DNA from: Accumulibacter appositus
Lineage (GTDB): Bacteria > Pseudomonadota > Gammaproteobacteria > Burkholderiales > Rhodocyclaceae
Strand: one strand, 5' to 3'
Length of the DNA: 64,000 nucleotides
Assembly (NCBI RefSeq): GCF_035440685.1
Contig: NZ_DAORMW010000009.1
Under the pieces are notes generated by a model. The model had not been told where the DNA came from. It ran no database searches and saw only the letters and a list, made by a program, of their open reading frames with translations. Position numbers and translations under genes: made by a program. Positions 36,545 through 45,352 of this stretch are shown here, piece after piece. Within the stretch, counting starts at the first letter, position 1, and each line of letters begins with the position of its first letter.

Positions 36545-37645
36545 TCAGGACGGCGCGCCCAATGCCTTGGCCCGCAGGGCGCTGAGCTCCAGCTCAGCCT
36601 GCTGGGGTGCGTGTGTCGGCCAGCCGCGCAGCTGCGTTTCGGCAATGTCAGCCAGCGCGCGAATCCAGTCGTCACGGTCGTTGAGGCACGGCAGGTAGTG
36701 GAACTCCTTGCCGCCGCCGCGGAGGAACTCGGCGCGCCCTTCGATGGCAATCTCTTCGAGCGTCTCCAGGCAGTCCGCGGGAAAGCCCGGGCAAATCACA
36801 TCCACCCGCTGCACGCCCTGCTTGCCAAGCGCCCTCAGCGTTGGCGCGGTGTACGGCTGCAGCCACTCGGCGCGGCCGAAACGCGACTGAAAGCAGACCT
36901 GATAGCGCTGCGCATCCAGGTCAAGCGCCTCGGCCAGCAAGCGGCCGCTCTTCTGACATTCGCAGTGGTAAGGATCGCCCTTGTCCAGGGTATAACGCGG
37001 CAGCCCATGAAAGCTCATGATCAGTCGATACGAGTCGCCGGGCTGCCCACTGCTCGCCCAGTGCTCACGAACGCTGGCCGCGAGCGCCGCGATGTAGCCG
37101 GGATGGTCGGCAAAACTCCGCACCGAGCGCAGCTCCGGTTGGTTGCGAACGCTCTGCAGCCAGCTGCAGGCGACATCGATGGCCGTGGCCGAGGTGCTCG
37201 CCGCGTACTGAGGATAGAGCGGCAGCAGCAGAATCCGCGTACAGCCGGCAGCCTTGAGTCGCGCCAGGGTCGCCGCAATCGACGGCTGGCCATAACGCAT
37301 CGCGTAATCAACGAGCAGCTGATGCCCGGCCTGCCCCAGGAAGCCACGCAACAGCTTCGCCTGCCGTTCAACATGCACTTTCAGTGGTGAGCCCTCGTCC
37401 GTCCAGATCGAGGCGTACTTTTCGGCCGACTTTCGCGGTCGCACGCGGAGGATGATGCCATTCAGAATCAGCCACCAGATGGGGCGTGGAATCTCGACGA
37501 CGCGTGGGTCGGAAAGAAATTCCTTGAGGTAGCGTCGCACCGCCGGTGCCGTCGGCTCTTCGGGCGTCCCGAGATTGATCAACAAGACGGCGGTTTTTTC
37601 CGGCGTACCATGACGGTAAGCAGGCTCGGGAAGATAGCGAGGCAT
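36545..37645 (-). CDS. hemH: Ferrochelatase
   Basis: 366 residues. Starts at ATG 37645, which overlaps the hrcA stop by one base (TGATG). Motifs: AVLLINLGTPEEPTAPAVRR, PLYPQYAASTSA, MSFHGLPRYTLDKGDPY (catalytic His) and QSRFGRAEWLQPYT, VICPGFPADCLETLEEI. It inserts Fe(II) into protoporphyrin IX at the inner membrane face. The hrcA-hemH coupling is unusual functionally but seen in related betaproteobacteria by my recollection. Confidence 0.94.
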   Translation of the reverse strand: MPRYLPEPAYRHGTPEKTAVLLINLGTPEEPTAPAVRRYLKEFLSDPRVVEIPRPIWWLILNGIILRVRPRKSAEKYASIWTDEGSPLKVHVERQAKLLRGFLGQAGHQLLVDYAMRYGQPSIAATLARLKAAGCTRILLLPLYPQYAASTSATAIDVACSWLQSVRNQPELRSVRSFADHPGYIAALAASVREHWASSGQPGDSYRLIMSFHGLPRYTLDKGDPYHCECQKSGRLLAEALDLDAQRYQVCFQSRFGRAEWLQPYTAPTLRALGKQGVQRVDVICPGFPADCLETLEEIAIEGRAEFLRGGGKEFHYLPCLNDRDDWIRALADIAETQLRGWPTHAPQQAELELSALRAKALGAPS

Positions 37646-38673
37646 CAGGAGTTGGCCTGGTAGGTGAGCGCGGAAGAAAGCAGTTTGGCGGTGATGTCGA
37701 CGATCGGGATGACGCGCTCGTAAGCCATGCGGGTGGGACCGATCACGCCCACCGAACCGACGACCTGACCGTCGACCTCGTAGGGTGCAGTCACCACGCT
37801 GCACTCGTCTAGCGGTGCCAGGCCCGATTCCCCGCCAATGAAGATCTGCACGCCGTCGGCGCGATGCGACAGGTCGAGTAACTGCATCAGCGAAGTGCGC
37901 TGCTCGAAGAGGTCGAACAACTCGCGCAGCCGCTTCATGTTCGAAGAAAACTCCTCGACTTCAAGCAGATTGCGCTCGCCCGAAATGACGTAGCGATCGT
38001 CTGGACCCTGCATCGCTTCGTCGCCCGCAGCGAGCGCGGCGGCCATCAGCGACTGCAGGTCACCGCGCAGCCGCTGCAGTTCCTCCTGAACACGGGAACG
38101 AATGTGCTCGAAATCGCCGCCGATGAAGTGCTGGTTCAGGTAGTTGGTTGCCGTAACCAGTTCCGACGGAGTGTACGACCGCCCGGGGAAAAGCAGGCGA
38201 TTCTGCACATCACCATCGGCGGTCACCAGGATCAGCAGGATGCGCTTTTCCGACAGGCTGACGAACTCGATCTGGCGAATCTTCGGCACCCGACGCCTGG
38301 GCGTCATGACGATGCCCGCAAAGTGGCTCAAGCCCGAGAGTAGGCGTGAAGCATTGCTGATCAACTGGCGCGGTTGCGAAAGCAGCAGCTGCCCCGCGAT
38401 GGCATCGATCTTTTCTTTCTCGAGCGGCTCGACGGTGAGCAGGCTATCGACGAAGAAGCGGTAGCCGCGCGAGGTCGGCACACGCCCGGCCGAGGTATGC
38501 GGGCTGGCAATCAGGCCATTCTCTTCGAGGTCGGCCATGACGTTGCGCACGGTCGCGGCCGACAGGTCCAGGCCGGAATATTTTGACAAGGCGCGCGATC
38601 CGACCGGCAGTCCGTCCGCGACGTAACGTTCAATGAGCGTCTTGAGCAGCCTTCTGGCGCGTTCGTCTAGCAT
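37645..38673 (-). CDS. hrcA: Heat-inducible transcription repressor HrcA
   Basis: 342 residues. An N-terminal winged helix (RARRLLKTLIERYVADGLPV; SAATVRNVMADLEENGLI) is followed by the GAF-like and inserted dimerisation domains. HrcA represses groESL and sometimes dnaK operons through CIRCE. None is visible in this window, so its targets are probably elsewhere while the dnaK block uses sigma32. It is divergent from nadK over 74 bp. Confidence 0.95.
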   Translation of the reverse strand: MLDERARRLLKTLIERYVADGLPVGSRALSKYSGLDLSAATVRNVMADLEENGLIASPHTSAGRVPTSRGYRFFVDSLLTVEPLEKEKIDAIAGQLLLSQPRQLISNASRLLSGLSHFAGIVMTPRRRVPKIRQIEFVSLSEKRILLILVTADGDVQNRLLFPGRSYTPSELVTATNYLNQHFIGGDFEHIRSRVQEELQRLRGDLQSLMAAALAAGDEAMQGPDDRYVISGERNLLEVEEFSSNMKRLRELFDLFEQRTSLMQLLDLSHRADGVQIFIGGESGLAPLDECSVVTAPYEVDGQVVGSVGVIGPTRMAYERVIPIVDITAKLLSSALTYQANS

Positions 38674-38747
38674 GGCTTGGATTCTACAAAAATTCTCCGC
38701 TCGCGGGGCGCCGCGGAAGAAAGCTGAATTGTGGTCTAATTGGCGCC

Positions 38748-39677
38748 ATGAACAATGTCTTTCCTCACGATTCGGCTGACTGCGCGAACCTGCCCAAGAC
38801 CATTGCGCTGATCGGCAAGTACCATAGTCAGGATATTGCCGAATCGATCCGCACGCTGGCCAGCTACCTGCACGAACGCGGCATGACCGTCCTGATCGAG
38901 GAAGAGACCGCGCGTAACGTCATGTCGCAACTGGAACTGCGCAGCTGGGCCAGCGGCAGCTTTGCCTGGTTGGGCGCACATGCCGACCTTGCAATTGTGG
39001 TCGGCGGCGACGGCACCATGCTCAACGCCGCACGCCAGTTGGCCCGTTATCGCGTGCCCCTGGTCGGGGTAAACCAGGGGCGCCTGGGCTTCATGACCGA
39101 CATCTCGCGTGACGACATGCTGGCCGCCATGAACGATCTGCTCGACGGCCGCTTCGTTCCCGAGACGCGCATGCTCCTCGAAGCCGAGGTGCTGCGCGAC
39201 GAGCGCCCGGTCGGAGCGCCGCATCTGGCGCTCAACGACGTCGTCGTAGATAAAGGAGCCATCGGCCGAATGATCGAATTCGGGCTGGCCGTGGACGGTG
39301 AATTCATTTATCACCTGCGCGCGGACGGCCTGATTGTCGCCACCTCTACCGGCTCGACGGCCTACGCGCTATCGGCCAATGGCCCGATCCTGCATCCGCA
39401 GGTTTCGGCGATCGCGCTGGTTCCGCTTTGCCCGCATGCGCTGACCAACCGGCCGATCCTGGTTGGCGATCGCAACGAAATCGAAATCCGCATCGTCCAT
39501 GGCACCGATTCACGCGTGCACTTCGACGGCCAGGTGACGGTCGACCTCGAGAACGGAGATTGCGTTCGCATCCGCCGCTCCGAGTACTCGATCTGCCTGC
39601 TGCATCCACCCGACCACAGCTACTTCGCCATGCTCCGTCAGAAGCTGCACTGGAGCGAGCGGCCGAAGGAGCACTAG
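38748..39677 (+). CDS. nadK: NAD kinase
   Basis: 309 residues with the diacylglycerol-kinase-like fold: VVGGDGTMLNAAR (GGDGT motif), LGFMTDIS, and the Gly-rich STGSTAYALSANGPI. It phosphorylates NAD to NADP. recN follows after 23 bp, the common nadK-recN arrangement of proteobacteria. Confidence 0.96.
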   Translation: MNNVFPHDSADCANLPKTIALIGKYHSQDIAESIRTLASYLHERGMTVLIEEETARNVMSQLELRSWASGSFAWLGAHADLAIVVGGDGTMLNAARQLARYRVPLVGVNQGRLGFMTDISRDDMLAAMNDLLDGRFVPETRMLLEAEVLRDERPVGAPHLALNDVVVDKGAIGRMIEFGLAVDGEFIYHLRADGLIVATSTGSTAYALSANGPILHPQVSAIALVPLCPHALTNRPILVGDRNEIEIRIVHGTDSRVHFDGQVTVDLENGDCVRIRRSEYSICLLHPPDHSYFAMLRQKLHWSERPKEH

Positions 39678-39700
39678 ACGATTTCTGCGACCACCCCATC

Positions 39701-41356
39701 ATGCTACGCCGGCTGACGATTCGCGACTTTGTGCTGGTCGATCACCTGGAACTCGAGTTCCAGGGCGGTTTCGGCACGCTCACCGGAGAGACCGGCGCCG
39801 GCAAATCGATTCTTGTCGACGCGCTGGCCTTTGCCCTCGGCGAGCGCGCCGACGCCAGCCTGATCCGCGCCGGCAGCGAGCGCGCCGAGATCGGCGCCGA
39901 ATTCGATCTCGAGGATTCTCCGGTAGCCGCAGAATGGCTGCGAGAGCACGATCTCGATAGCCAGGACGGTCTGCTGCTGCGCCGAGTGCTCGACGCCAAC
40001 GGCCGCTCGCGCGCCTATCTGAATGGCTCGCCGGTCACCCAGGCGCAGCTTCGCGAGGTCGCCGAAGGGCTGGTCGACATCCACGGTCAGCACGCCCACC
40101 AATCGCTGCTGCGCGGCGATGCCCAACGCGCACTACTCGATTCGCACGCCCGACTCGATGGCTTGCTGGCCGAAGTCGCCGCCACCTGGCGGCAATGGCG
40201 CGAGGCCAAGAGCCGCCTCGAGGCCGCCGCCGATGGCATTGAAGCCTTGGCCGCCGAACGCGAGCAACTCAGCTGGCAGCTTGGCGAACTGACGGCGCTC
40301 GGCTTTTCGAGCGAGGAATGGCGGGCTCTGAATGACGAGCACAAGCGCCTGGCGCACGCGGCAAGCCTGGTCGAAGGCGCCGAGTTCTCGTTGCAGGTGC
40401 TCGCCGAAGGCGATTCAGCCTGTGAAGCGCAGGTCACCAGCGTCGCCAATCGGCTCGACGGCCTTTCCGAATACGACCCTGCACTCTCTGAAGTCGCCGT
40501 CCTGCTGCAGTCGGCGCGGGCGGAACTCAGCGAGGCGATCTCCGCACTTCGCCGCTACGCCAACCGCGTCGAACTTGATCCGCAGCGCCTGACAGACGTC
40601 GAGAGCCGCATCGAAGCCGTGCTTGATTGTGCGCGGAAGTTTCGCTGCACGCCGGACGAACTGCCGGCCTTGCTGGCACGCTGGCAGGAACGGCTGGCGG
40701 TACTCGGCGACGCCGCCGACCTCGCCGGCCTGGCCGAACGCGTCGCCGCGGCAAGCAAGCAGTACGAGAAGCTGGCTCAACGGCTGTCCGCTGCCCGCGC
40801 CACGGCGGCCGCAGCGCTGGGCGGCGAAGTCAGCCAGGTGATGCAGCAACTGGCGCTTGGTGGCGGACGCTTCGACGTGGCACTGGTGCCGGTCTCGGGT
40901 GGCAGCGCCTGTGGACTCGAACAGATCGAGTTTCGCATTGCCGGGCTGGCAGGAAACGAATCGCGTTCGCTGGCCAAGGTCGCCTCGGGCGGCGAGTTGT
41001 CGCGAATCAGCCTGGCCATTCAGGTGGTCACCAGTCAGGCGGCAAGCGTGCCGACACTGATCTTTGACGAGGTGGACGTCGGTATTGGCGGTGGCGTCGC
41101 CGAGGTCGTGGGACGTCTGCTGCGCGAACTGGGTGCCGAACGGCAGGTCCTTTGCGTGACGCATCTGCCGCAGGTCGCCGCACGTGCCGACTGGCAGTGG
41201 CAAGTCAGCAAGGTCGCCGACGCCGGTCAGCTACGCAGCCGTGTCGCCACACTCGGGGCGGAAGCACGCGTCGAAGAAATAGCCCGCATGCTGGGCGGCA
41301 TTGATATCACACCGATCACGCGCCAGCACGCCAAGGAAATGCTGCAACTTCCCTGA
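39701..41356 (+). CDS. recN: DNA repair protein RecN
   Basis: 551 residues. An SMC-like ATPase: Walker A TGETGAGKSILVDAL near the start, a central coiled coil, signature motif SGGELSRISLAIQ and Walker B TLIFDEVDVGIGG. It acts in double-strand break repair. The start is ATG 39701 (MLRRLTIRDF, the family's usual N-terminus). It is co-transcribed with nadK. Confidence 0.96.
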   Translation: MLRRLTIRDFVLVDHLELEFQGGFGTLTGETGAGKSILVDALAFALGERADASLIRAGSERAEIGAEFDLEDSPVAAEWLREHDLDSQDGLLLRRVLDANGRSRAYLNGSPVTQAQLREVAEGLVDIHGQHAHQSLLRGDAQRALLDSHARLDGLLAEVAATWRQWREAKSRLEAAADGIEALAAEREQLSWQLGELTALGFSSEEWRALNDEHKRLAHAASLVEGAEFSLQVLAEGDSACEAQVTSVANRLDGLSEYDPALSEVAVLLQSARAELSEAISALRRYANRVELDPQRLTDVESRIEAVLDCARKFRCTPDELPALLARWQERLAVLGDAADLAGLAERVAAASKQYEKLAQRLSAARATAAAALGGEVSQVMQQLALGGGRFDVALVPVSGGSACGLEQIEFRIAGLAGNESRSLAKVASGGELSRISLAIQVVTSQAASVPTLIFDEVDVGIGGGVAEVVGRLLRELGAERQVLCVTHLPQVAARADWQWQVSKVADAGQLRSRVATLGAEARVEEIARMLGGIDITPITRQHAKEMLQLP

Positions 41357-41406
41357 CCAGGAGAGAAGTCGGTGAAGTCGCGTTGGGGGCGACGGCAAAA
41401 CCAGTC

Positions 41407-41712
41407 TCAGACGGCCTTCTTGCTCCTGCCTTTGGCCGCTTTCTTGAGGGATTTGAACTGTTCTGGGTCTTCGGCCTTCAGATACTCGACGACCTCGAAG
41501 TCCTCGCGCTTGAGGCGCTGAATATCGATTTGCTCGACATGCACCAGGCGCAGCAACTCACGCACCGGTTTTGGCATGTTGCGGCCACTTTCGTAGCGCG
41601 AACCCCCACTTTGCGTCACGCCGATTTTTGACCAGAACTGCTGCTGATTGAGGCCAAGTTTGCGGCGAATTTCGCGGGGATCGACCCTCTCGACGACTTT
41701 GACGGTGCTCAT
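41407..41712 (-). CDS. XRE-type helix-turn-helix regulator
   Basis: 101 residues from ATG 41712 (AAAGGA upstream; an in-frame ATG 18 bases earlier is less likely). An HTH is visible: DPREIRRKLGLNQQQFWSKI followed by GVTQSGGSRYESGRNMP. The C-terminus is Lys-rich (KSLKKAAKGRSKKAV). It resembles antitoxin-like or orphan XRE regulators, but no toxin gene is adjacent. It converges on recN and is divergent from lysC. Confidence 0.75.
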   Translation of the reverse strand: MSTVKVVERVDPREIRRKLGLNQQQFWSKIGVTQSGGSRYESGRNMPKPVRELLRLVHVEQIDIQRLKREDFEVVEYLKAEDPEQFKSLKKAAKGRSKKAV

Positions 41713-41893
41713 AGCTATCCTTTCGTACAATTACTCCACGCGAACCAGCAGGAAACCCTGCCTCCTGCCACAGATCGACACCCTATGACCCTGGTAACAC
41801 ACGGCACACTATAGGCGAATCAAACAGAATTGCAAGTGGCATTTGATTAGAACATTTGACTAATGCTGATCGGTTCTTTAAGACCGACGCCCT

Positions 41894-41923
41894 TTGCCGC
41901 CGTGTCAAGCAATGCTTTAGAAT
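41894..41923 (+). promoter_or_regulatory. Possible lysC promoter
   Basis: TTGCCG (41894-41899) and TAGAAT (41918-41923) are 18 bases apart and lie about 35 bases before the lysC ATG. The match is 4/6 and 5/6 to the sigma70 consensus. Confidence 0.35.
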
Positions 41924-41957
41924 ACCGATTTTTTGTGGACCTCAAATTGGATTTGCG

Positions 41958-43238
41958 ATGGCGCTGATAGTTCAGAAGTTCGGTGGTACGTCGGTGGCCT
42001 CGACGGACCGTATCAAAAACGTCGCCAAACGCGTCGCGCGCTGGCAGGCTCAAGGGCACGACGTCATCGTCGTTCCGTCGGCGATGGCCGGCGAGACCAA
42101 CCGCCTGATCGCCCTGGCCAACGAGATCTCGCCCTCGCCAGACCCGCGCGAACTCGACGTCATTGCCTCGACCGGAGAACAGGTGACCATCGCGCTGCTG
42201 GCCATGGCCATGCACGCGCAGGGCCTCAAGGCCAAGAGTTTCACCGGCTCGCAGGTCACCGTGCTGACCGATAGCTCGTTCACCAAGGCGCGCATCCTCA
42301 AGATCGACGAAACGCGAATTCGCAAGGCCCTGTCCGAAGGCAACGTGGTCGTCGTCGCCGGCTTCCAGGGTGCCGATGAACACGGCAACATCACCACCTT
42401 GGGCCGCGGCGGTTCGGACACCTCGGCGGTCGCGCTGGCCGCCGCACTGAAAGCCGACGAGTGTCAGATCTACACGGACGTAGACGGCGTCTACACCACC
42501 GACCCGCGCGTCGAGCCGGAAGCACGCAAACTGGATACCATCACTTTCGAAGAAATGCTGGAGATGGCCAGCCTCGGCTCCAAGGTGCTCCAGATCCGCT
42601 CGGTCGAGTTCGCCGGCAAGTACAAAGTCAAACTGCGTGTGCTTTCGAGCTTCGAGGACGAAGGCGAGGGCACGCTGATCACTGTTGAGGAAAAAAGCAC
42701 CATGGAACAACCTGTCATATCCGGGATCGCCTTCAATCGAGACGAAGCCAAACTCACCATGCTCGGCGTTCCCGACCGCCCAGGCATCGCCTACCAGATC
42801 CTGGGGCCGATCGCCGACGCCAACATCGACGTCGACATGATCATCCAGAACATTGGCCGAGACGACACCACCGACTTCTCGTTCACCGTCAACCGCAGCG
42901 ATTACAACAAGGCCCTCGCGATCCTGGAGACCGTGCGGCAGAAGATCGGCGCCCGCGACCTCAGCGGCGACACCAGCACCTGCAAAGTCTCTGCCGTCGG
43001 CGTCGGAATGCGCTCCCATCCAGGCGTCGCCAGCAAGATGTTCGGCGCGCTGGCCAAGGAAGGGATCAACCTGCAAATGATCTCGACTTCGGAGATCAAG
43101 ATCTCGGTGGTCATCGAGGAAAAGTATCTGGAGCTGGCCGTTCGTGTCCTGCACAAAGCCTTCGGCCTGGAGAAACCGGCGAAGTCGAAGTTGAGTTTGA
43201 CCGGCCGTGACGAAACCGATATCATCACGCCCTCCTAG
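41958..43238 (+). CDS. lysC: Aspartate kinase
   Basis: 426 residues from ATG 41958 (MALIVQKFGGTSVAS). A kinase domain with KFGGTS, TDVDGVYTTDPR and SVEFAGKYKVKL is followed by two ACT domains (EQPVISGIAFN...; TCKVSAVGVGMRSHPGVASK in part). It phosphorylates aspartate as the first step to lysine, threonine and methionine. An internal ATG (MEQPVISG) after a GAGG-like site may start a separate beta subunit, as in Bacillus and Corynebacterium lysC (inference). The last base of its stop codon is the first base of the tRNA-Ser gene. Confidence 0.95.
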   Translation: MALIVQKFGGTSVASTDRIKNVAKRVARWQAQGHDVIVVPSAMAGETNRLIALANEISPSPDPRELDVIASTGEQVTIALLAMAMHAQGLKAKSFTGSQVTVLTDSSFTKARILKIDETRIRKALSEGNVVVVAGFQGADEHGNITTLGRGGSDTSAVALAAALKADECQIYTDVDGVYTTDPRVEPEARKLDTITFEEMLEMASLGSKVLQIRSVEFAGKYKVKLRVLSSFEDEGEGTLITVEEKSTMEQPVISGIAFNRDEAKLTMLGVPDRPGIAYQILGPIADANIDVDMIIQNIGRDDTTDFSFTVNRSDYNKALAILETVRQKIGARDLSGDTSTCKVSAVGVGMRSHPGVASKMFGALAKEGINLQMISTSEIKISVVIEEKYLELAVRVLHKAFGLEKPAKSKLSLTGRDETDIITPS

Positions 43239-43331
43239 GAGACGTGGCCGAGAGGTCGAAGGCACTCCCCTGCTAAGGGAGCATGCGGGCATAAACCTGC
43301 ATCAAGGGTTCGAATCCCTTCGTCTCCGCCA
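43238..43331 (+). tRNA. tRNA-Ser (anticodon GCT)
   Basis: A 94-base cloverleaf: acceptor GGAGACG pairs with CGTCTCC, the anticodon stem CTCCC/GGGAG encloses loop CTGCTAA with GCT at 43272-43274, a long class II variable arm (ATGCGGGC...GCAT) and T-arm AAGGG-TTCGAAT-CCCTT. CCA is encoded (43329-43331). It reads AGC/AGU codons. Its first base overlaps the lysC stop codon. Confidence 0.96.
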
Positions 43332-43406
43332 GGAACGTCGCAGCAAAGCTCTGCGACAAAAAACGGACACCCCGCTGAACGACTTGTTCCGCGGGGTTTT
43401 TCGTTT
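43326..43406 (+). repeat. Direct repeat copy 1: tRNA-Ser 3' end plus terminator
   Basis: From CCGCCAGG, the last six bases of the tRNA onward, 38 bases are identical to 45271-45308, and similarity runs to the end of the terminator T-run. It includes a GTCGC...GCGAC stem. It looks like a duplicated attachment-type sequence. Confidence 0.85.
43370..43404 (+). terminator. Terminator of tRNA-Ser (and lysC)
   Basis: CCCCGC-T-GAAC-N5-GTTC-C-GCGGGG followed by TTTTTCGTTTTTT is a strong intrinsic terminator with one internal mismatch. Confidence 0.93.
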
Positions 43407-44083
43407 TTTACCTGTTGGCCTTGTTACCGCCCAAATGTCATTTCTACGTTCTTACGGACCAATTCTCTCGAAACACCGTGACTTCGCGATTGAAAGCATT
43501 CGGTGACCCCGTAGCCCCCCTTTCAGTCGGCGTGTTTCAGCCAGCAACTTGCTGGCATGCCGGGACGCTGGCACGACCAGCCAGTTGATCCTCCCGATCA
43601 AGGACATCTGGCTCTACCCCCTTCACCGATTCTTCCGATCACTCCTCGGCAGCTAACCCACCTCGCCAAACCCGCTGCCTGGCTACTGTTTGGCCGAATA
43701 TTCACCGAAGAGCGTTGATTTAGTCCGGGCGTACCGGGACTTGCAGCGTCGGCCTGGGGGCTGTTACGTCCGCCCCTCGCCAGCCAGGTCATTCGCAAGC
43801 CCGGATCTGTAAGCGGCGCGGCAGACGCAACAGCCTGTGCGCTGAAGCCGACAGCAGGCGATGCCCTCACAGGGCGCGTCGCTGGCCTCGGGCGGCGCAC
43901 CATTCCTTGCGCGCAGGGCTGTTCAATGGCGCCCCGATAATCGGTATTCGCCGAGTGTGAGATTTCGCACGTCGACGAATTTTACATTTTAGAGCCTCAG
44001 AGCCACCTCGGGCATTCAATAGCTTGCCTGCTGATCGAGCTAACCGGCTGAAATTACTGATGCTACATCGCTGTCCGATGGGC
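43407..44083. other. Long non-coding stretch inside the repeat-bracketed segment
   Basis: About 680 bases with no convincing gene on either strand: the open frames lack ribosome sites and recognisable motifs. Several local inverted repeats occur, for example AGCAACTTGCT near 43545. It may be decayed mobile DNA. Confidence 0.5.
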
Positions 44084-44099
44084 TGGCACGGTATGTGCT
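44084..44099 (+). promoter_or_regulatory. Sigma54 (RpoN) promoter of the PEP-CTERM gene
   Basis: TGGCACGGTATGTGCT matches TGGCACGRNNNTTGCW at 15 of 16 positions, with GG and GC exactly 10 bases apart. It is 128 bases before the PEP-CTERM start on the same strand. PEP-CTERM genes are known to be controlled by the PrsK/PrsR two-component system with RpoN. Confidence 0.72.
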
Positions 44100-44227
44100 T
44101 TAGAAGGTCAGGCGCTGGGCACCATCGCGTTGTTAGCCAGACATGAGCAATCTTGCTCCGGATTTCTTGCCAGTTGTATGGGAACCGGAAGCGCACCTGA
44201 TATTTTATTAACAAAGGAGACTTCACA

Positions 44228-44878
44228 ATGAAAGCACTTTCGATTATTCGCCCACTTGCTCTTGCGGGCGCCCTACTCGGTTGCGGTCTTGCACAAGCGA
44301 ATCTGATCCAGAACGGAAGTTTCGAGACGGGGGTAAACCCAGGCGGGTCCTTTATTGGCCCTCTGGGAGTGGGGAACACCAGCATCAACGATTGGGCCAT
44401 CACTGCTGGCACCGTAGACTACATTGGCGGGCTGTGGCAGCATGCCGACGGCGAACGTAGTATCGACTTGGTTGGAACCAGCCTGGGTACCATCAACCAG
44501 ACCTTTGCCACGGTACTAAACCAGATCTATTCGGTCAAGTTCGCCATGGCTAGCAATGTGGCTGGTGGTGATAACGTGAAGAGGTTGAAAGCCATAGCCG
44601 GCGACTTCAACGGCGACTTCTCGTTCGACGACACCGGCAAGACCAATAGCGATATGGGTTGGACGGACAAAACCTTCCAGTTCAAGGCGCAAGGTACACA
44701 AACAACTCTGTCGTTCGCGGCACTGAACGGCGAATGCTGCTTCGGGCCTGCACTTGACAATGTGCGTGTCGAACTTGTAGATAATCAGGTTCCTGAGCCC
44801 GTTTCGGCTCTGCTCGTCGGCCTATCGCTGGCGGGTCTGGGATGGTCGCGCCGGAATCGGCAGCGTACCGCTGGCTAG
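44228..44878 (+). CDS. PEP-CTERM sorted extracellular protein (DUF642-like)
   Basis: 216 residues. Signal peptide (IIRPLALAGALLGCGLAQA), then a beta-sandwich domain beginning NLIQNGSFETG with SINDWAITAGTVDYIG, ERSIDLVGTS and ALDNVRVELV, the pattern of DUF642 / choice-of-anchor domains. The C-terminus is a complete PEP-CTERM signal: VPEP, a hydrophobic helix (VSALLVGLSLAGLGW) and SRRNRQR. Such proteins are processed by exosortase (EpsH/XrtA type) and usually relate to exopolysaccharide and floc formation. AAAGGAG at proper spacing precedes the ATG. No exosortase gene is in the window. Confidence 0.88.
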   Translation: MKALSIIRPLALAGALLGCGLAQANLIQNGSFETGVNPGGSFIGPLGVGNTSINDWAITAGTVDYIGGLWQHADGERSIDLVGTSLGTINQTFATVLNQIYSVKFAMASNVAGGDNVKRLKAIAGDFNGDFSFDDTGKTNSDMGWTDKTFQFKAQGTQTTLSFAALNGECCFGPALDNVRVELVDNQVPEPVSALLVGLSLAGLGWSRRNRQRTAG

Positions 44879-45270
44879 AAAAGAAAACGAGGCATCGGGC
44901 AGGCGCGGGTTCTTTCCGGCGGAAGTGTCGGAGTCTGGGGTCATTGATTGGCCGGCTCCGGTCAACAGGGCAAACAAAGTTTTTCGCGCTGTAGGCGCGA
45001 CTCATTTTTCGTTCCCCGCACCCTTGGCCTCCCCTCAACGTCCACCCGCAGGTTTTCGTTCTTGCAGTGTAGGAACCAGTTCGCACCAGTCATCCATCAG
45101 GATCAAGACCGTCGTCCTGAGCTAGTCCGGACGACGCCCCTGGCTGCCATGGTGGCCCCAGAAACTGTTGGCGCCCTACGCGTACACACTTCGCTTAGTG
45201 CGTATGCGAATGGAAATAAGTGCCACGTCTGCTTTGGGCCGAGAACGTTTGTGATGGCATACGTTCTGGC
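44879..45270. other. Intergenic stretch, no gene recognised
   Basis: Between the PEP-CTERM gene and the second direct repeat the sequence has open frames but no motif, start context or coding pattern that I can support. Confidence 0.45.
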
Positions 45271-45351
45271 CCGCCAGGAACGTCGCAGCAAAGCTCTGCG
45301 ACAAAAAAACGAACACCCCGCTGAACGCCATGTTTCGCGGGGTTTTTCGTT
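45271..45351 (+). repeat. Direct repeat copy 2 of the tRNA-Ser 3' flank
   Basis: The 38-base identical block begins with CCGCCAGG, but the tRNA body is absent upstream. The copied terminator hairpin (45316-45342) keeps its stem; its inner GAAC/GTTC pair has become GAAC/GTTT, still pairable. The methylase fragment starts within 2 bases of its end. Confidence 0.85.
45316..45349 (+). terminator. Duplicated intrinsic terminator
   Basis: CCCCGC...GCGGGG stem followed by TTTTTCGTT, a copy of the tRNA-Ser terminator with no RNA gene now upstream of it. Confidence 0.8.
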
Positions 45352-45352
45352 G

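Noticed and set aside
33826..38747. CIRCE operator near grpE, dnaK or hrcA
   Set aside because: No TTAGCACTC/GAGTGCTAA pair was found by eye in these upstream regions; sigma32-like sites are present instead.
41407..41712. Toxin-antitoxin pair with the XRE regulator as antitoxin
   Set aside because: Neighbours are recN and lysC; no small toxin-like gene is next to it.
41731..41957. Lysine riboswitch before lysC
   Set aside because: The leader is short, has no conserved lysine-aptamer core, and lysC riboswitches are not expected in this lineage.
43326..45351. CRISPR array or ordinary tandem repeat
   Set aside because: Only two copies nearly 2 kb apart; no spacer pattern. The same holds for the dispersed repeats, and no cas genes are present.
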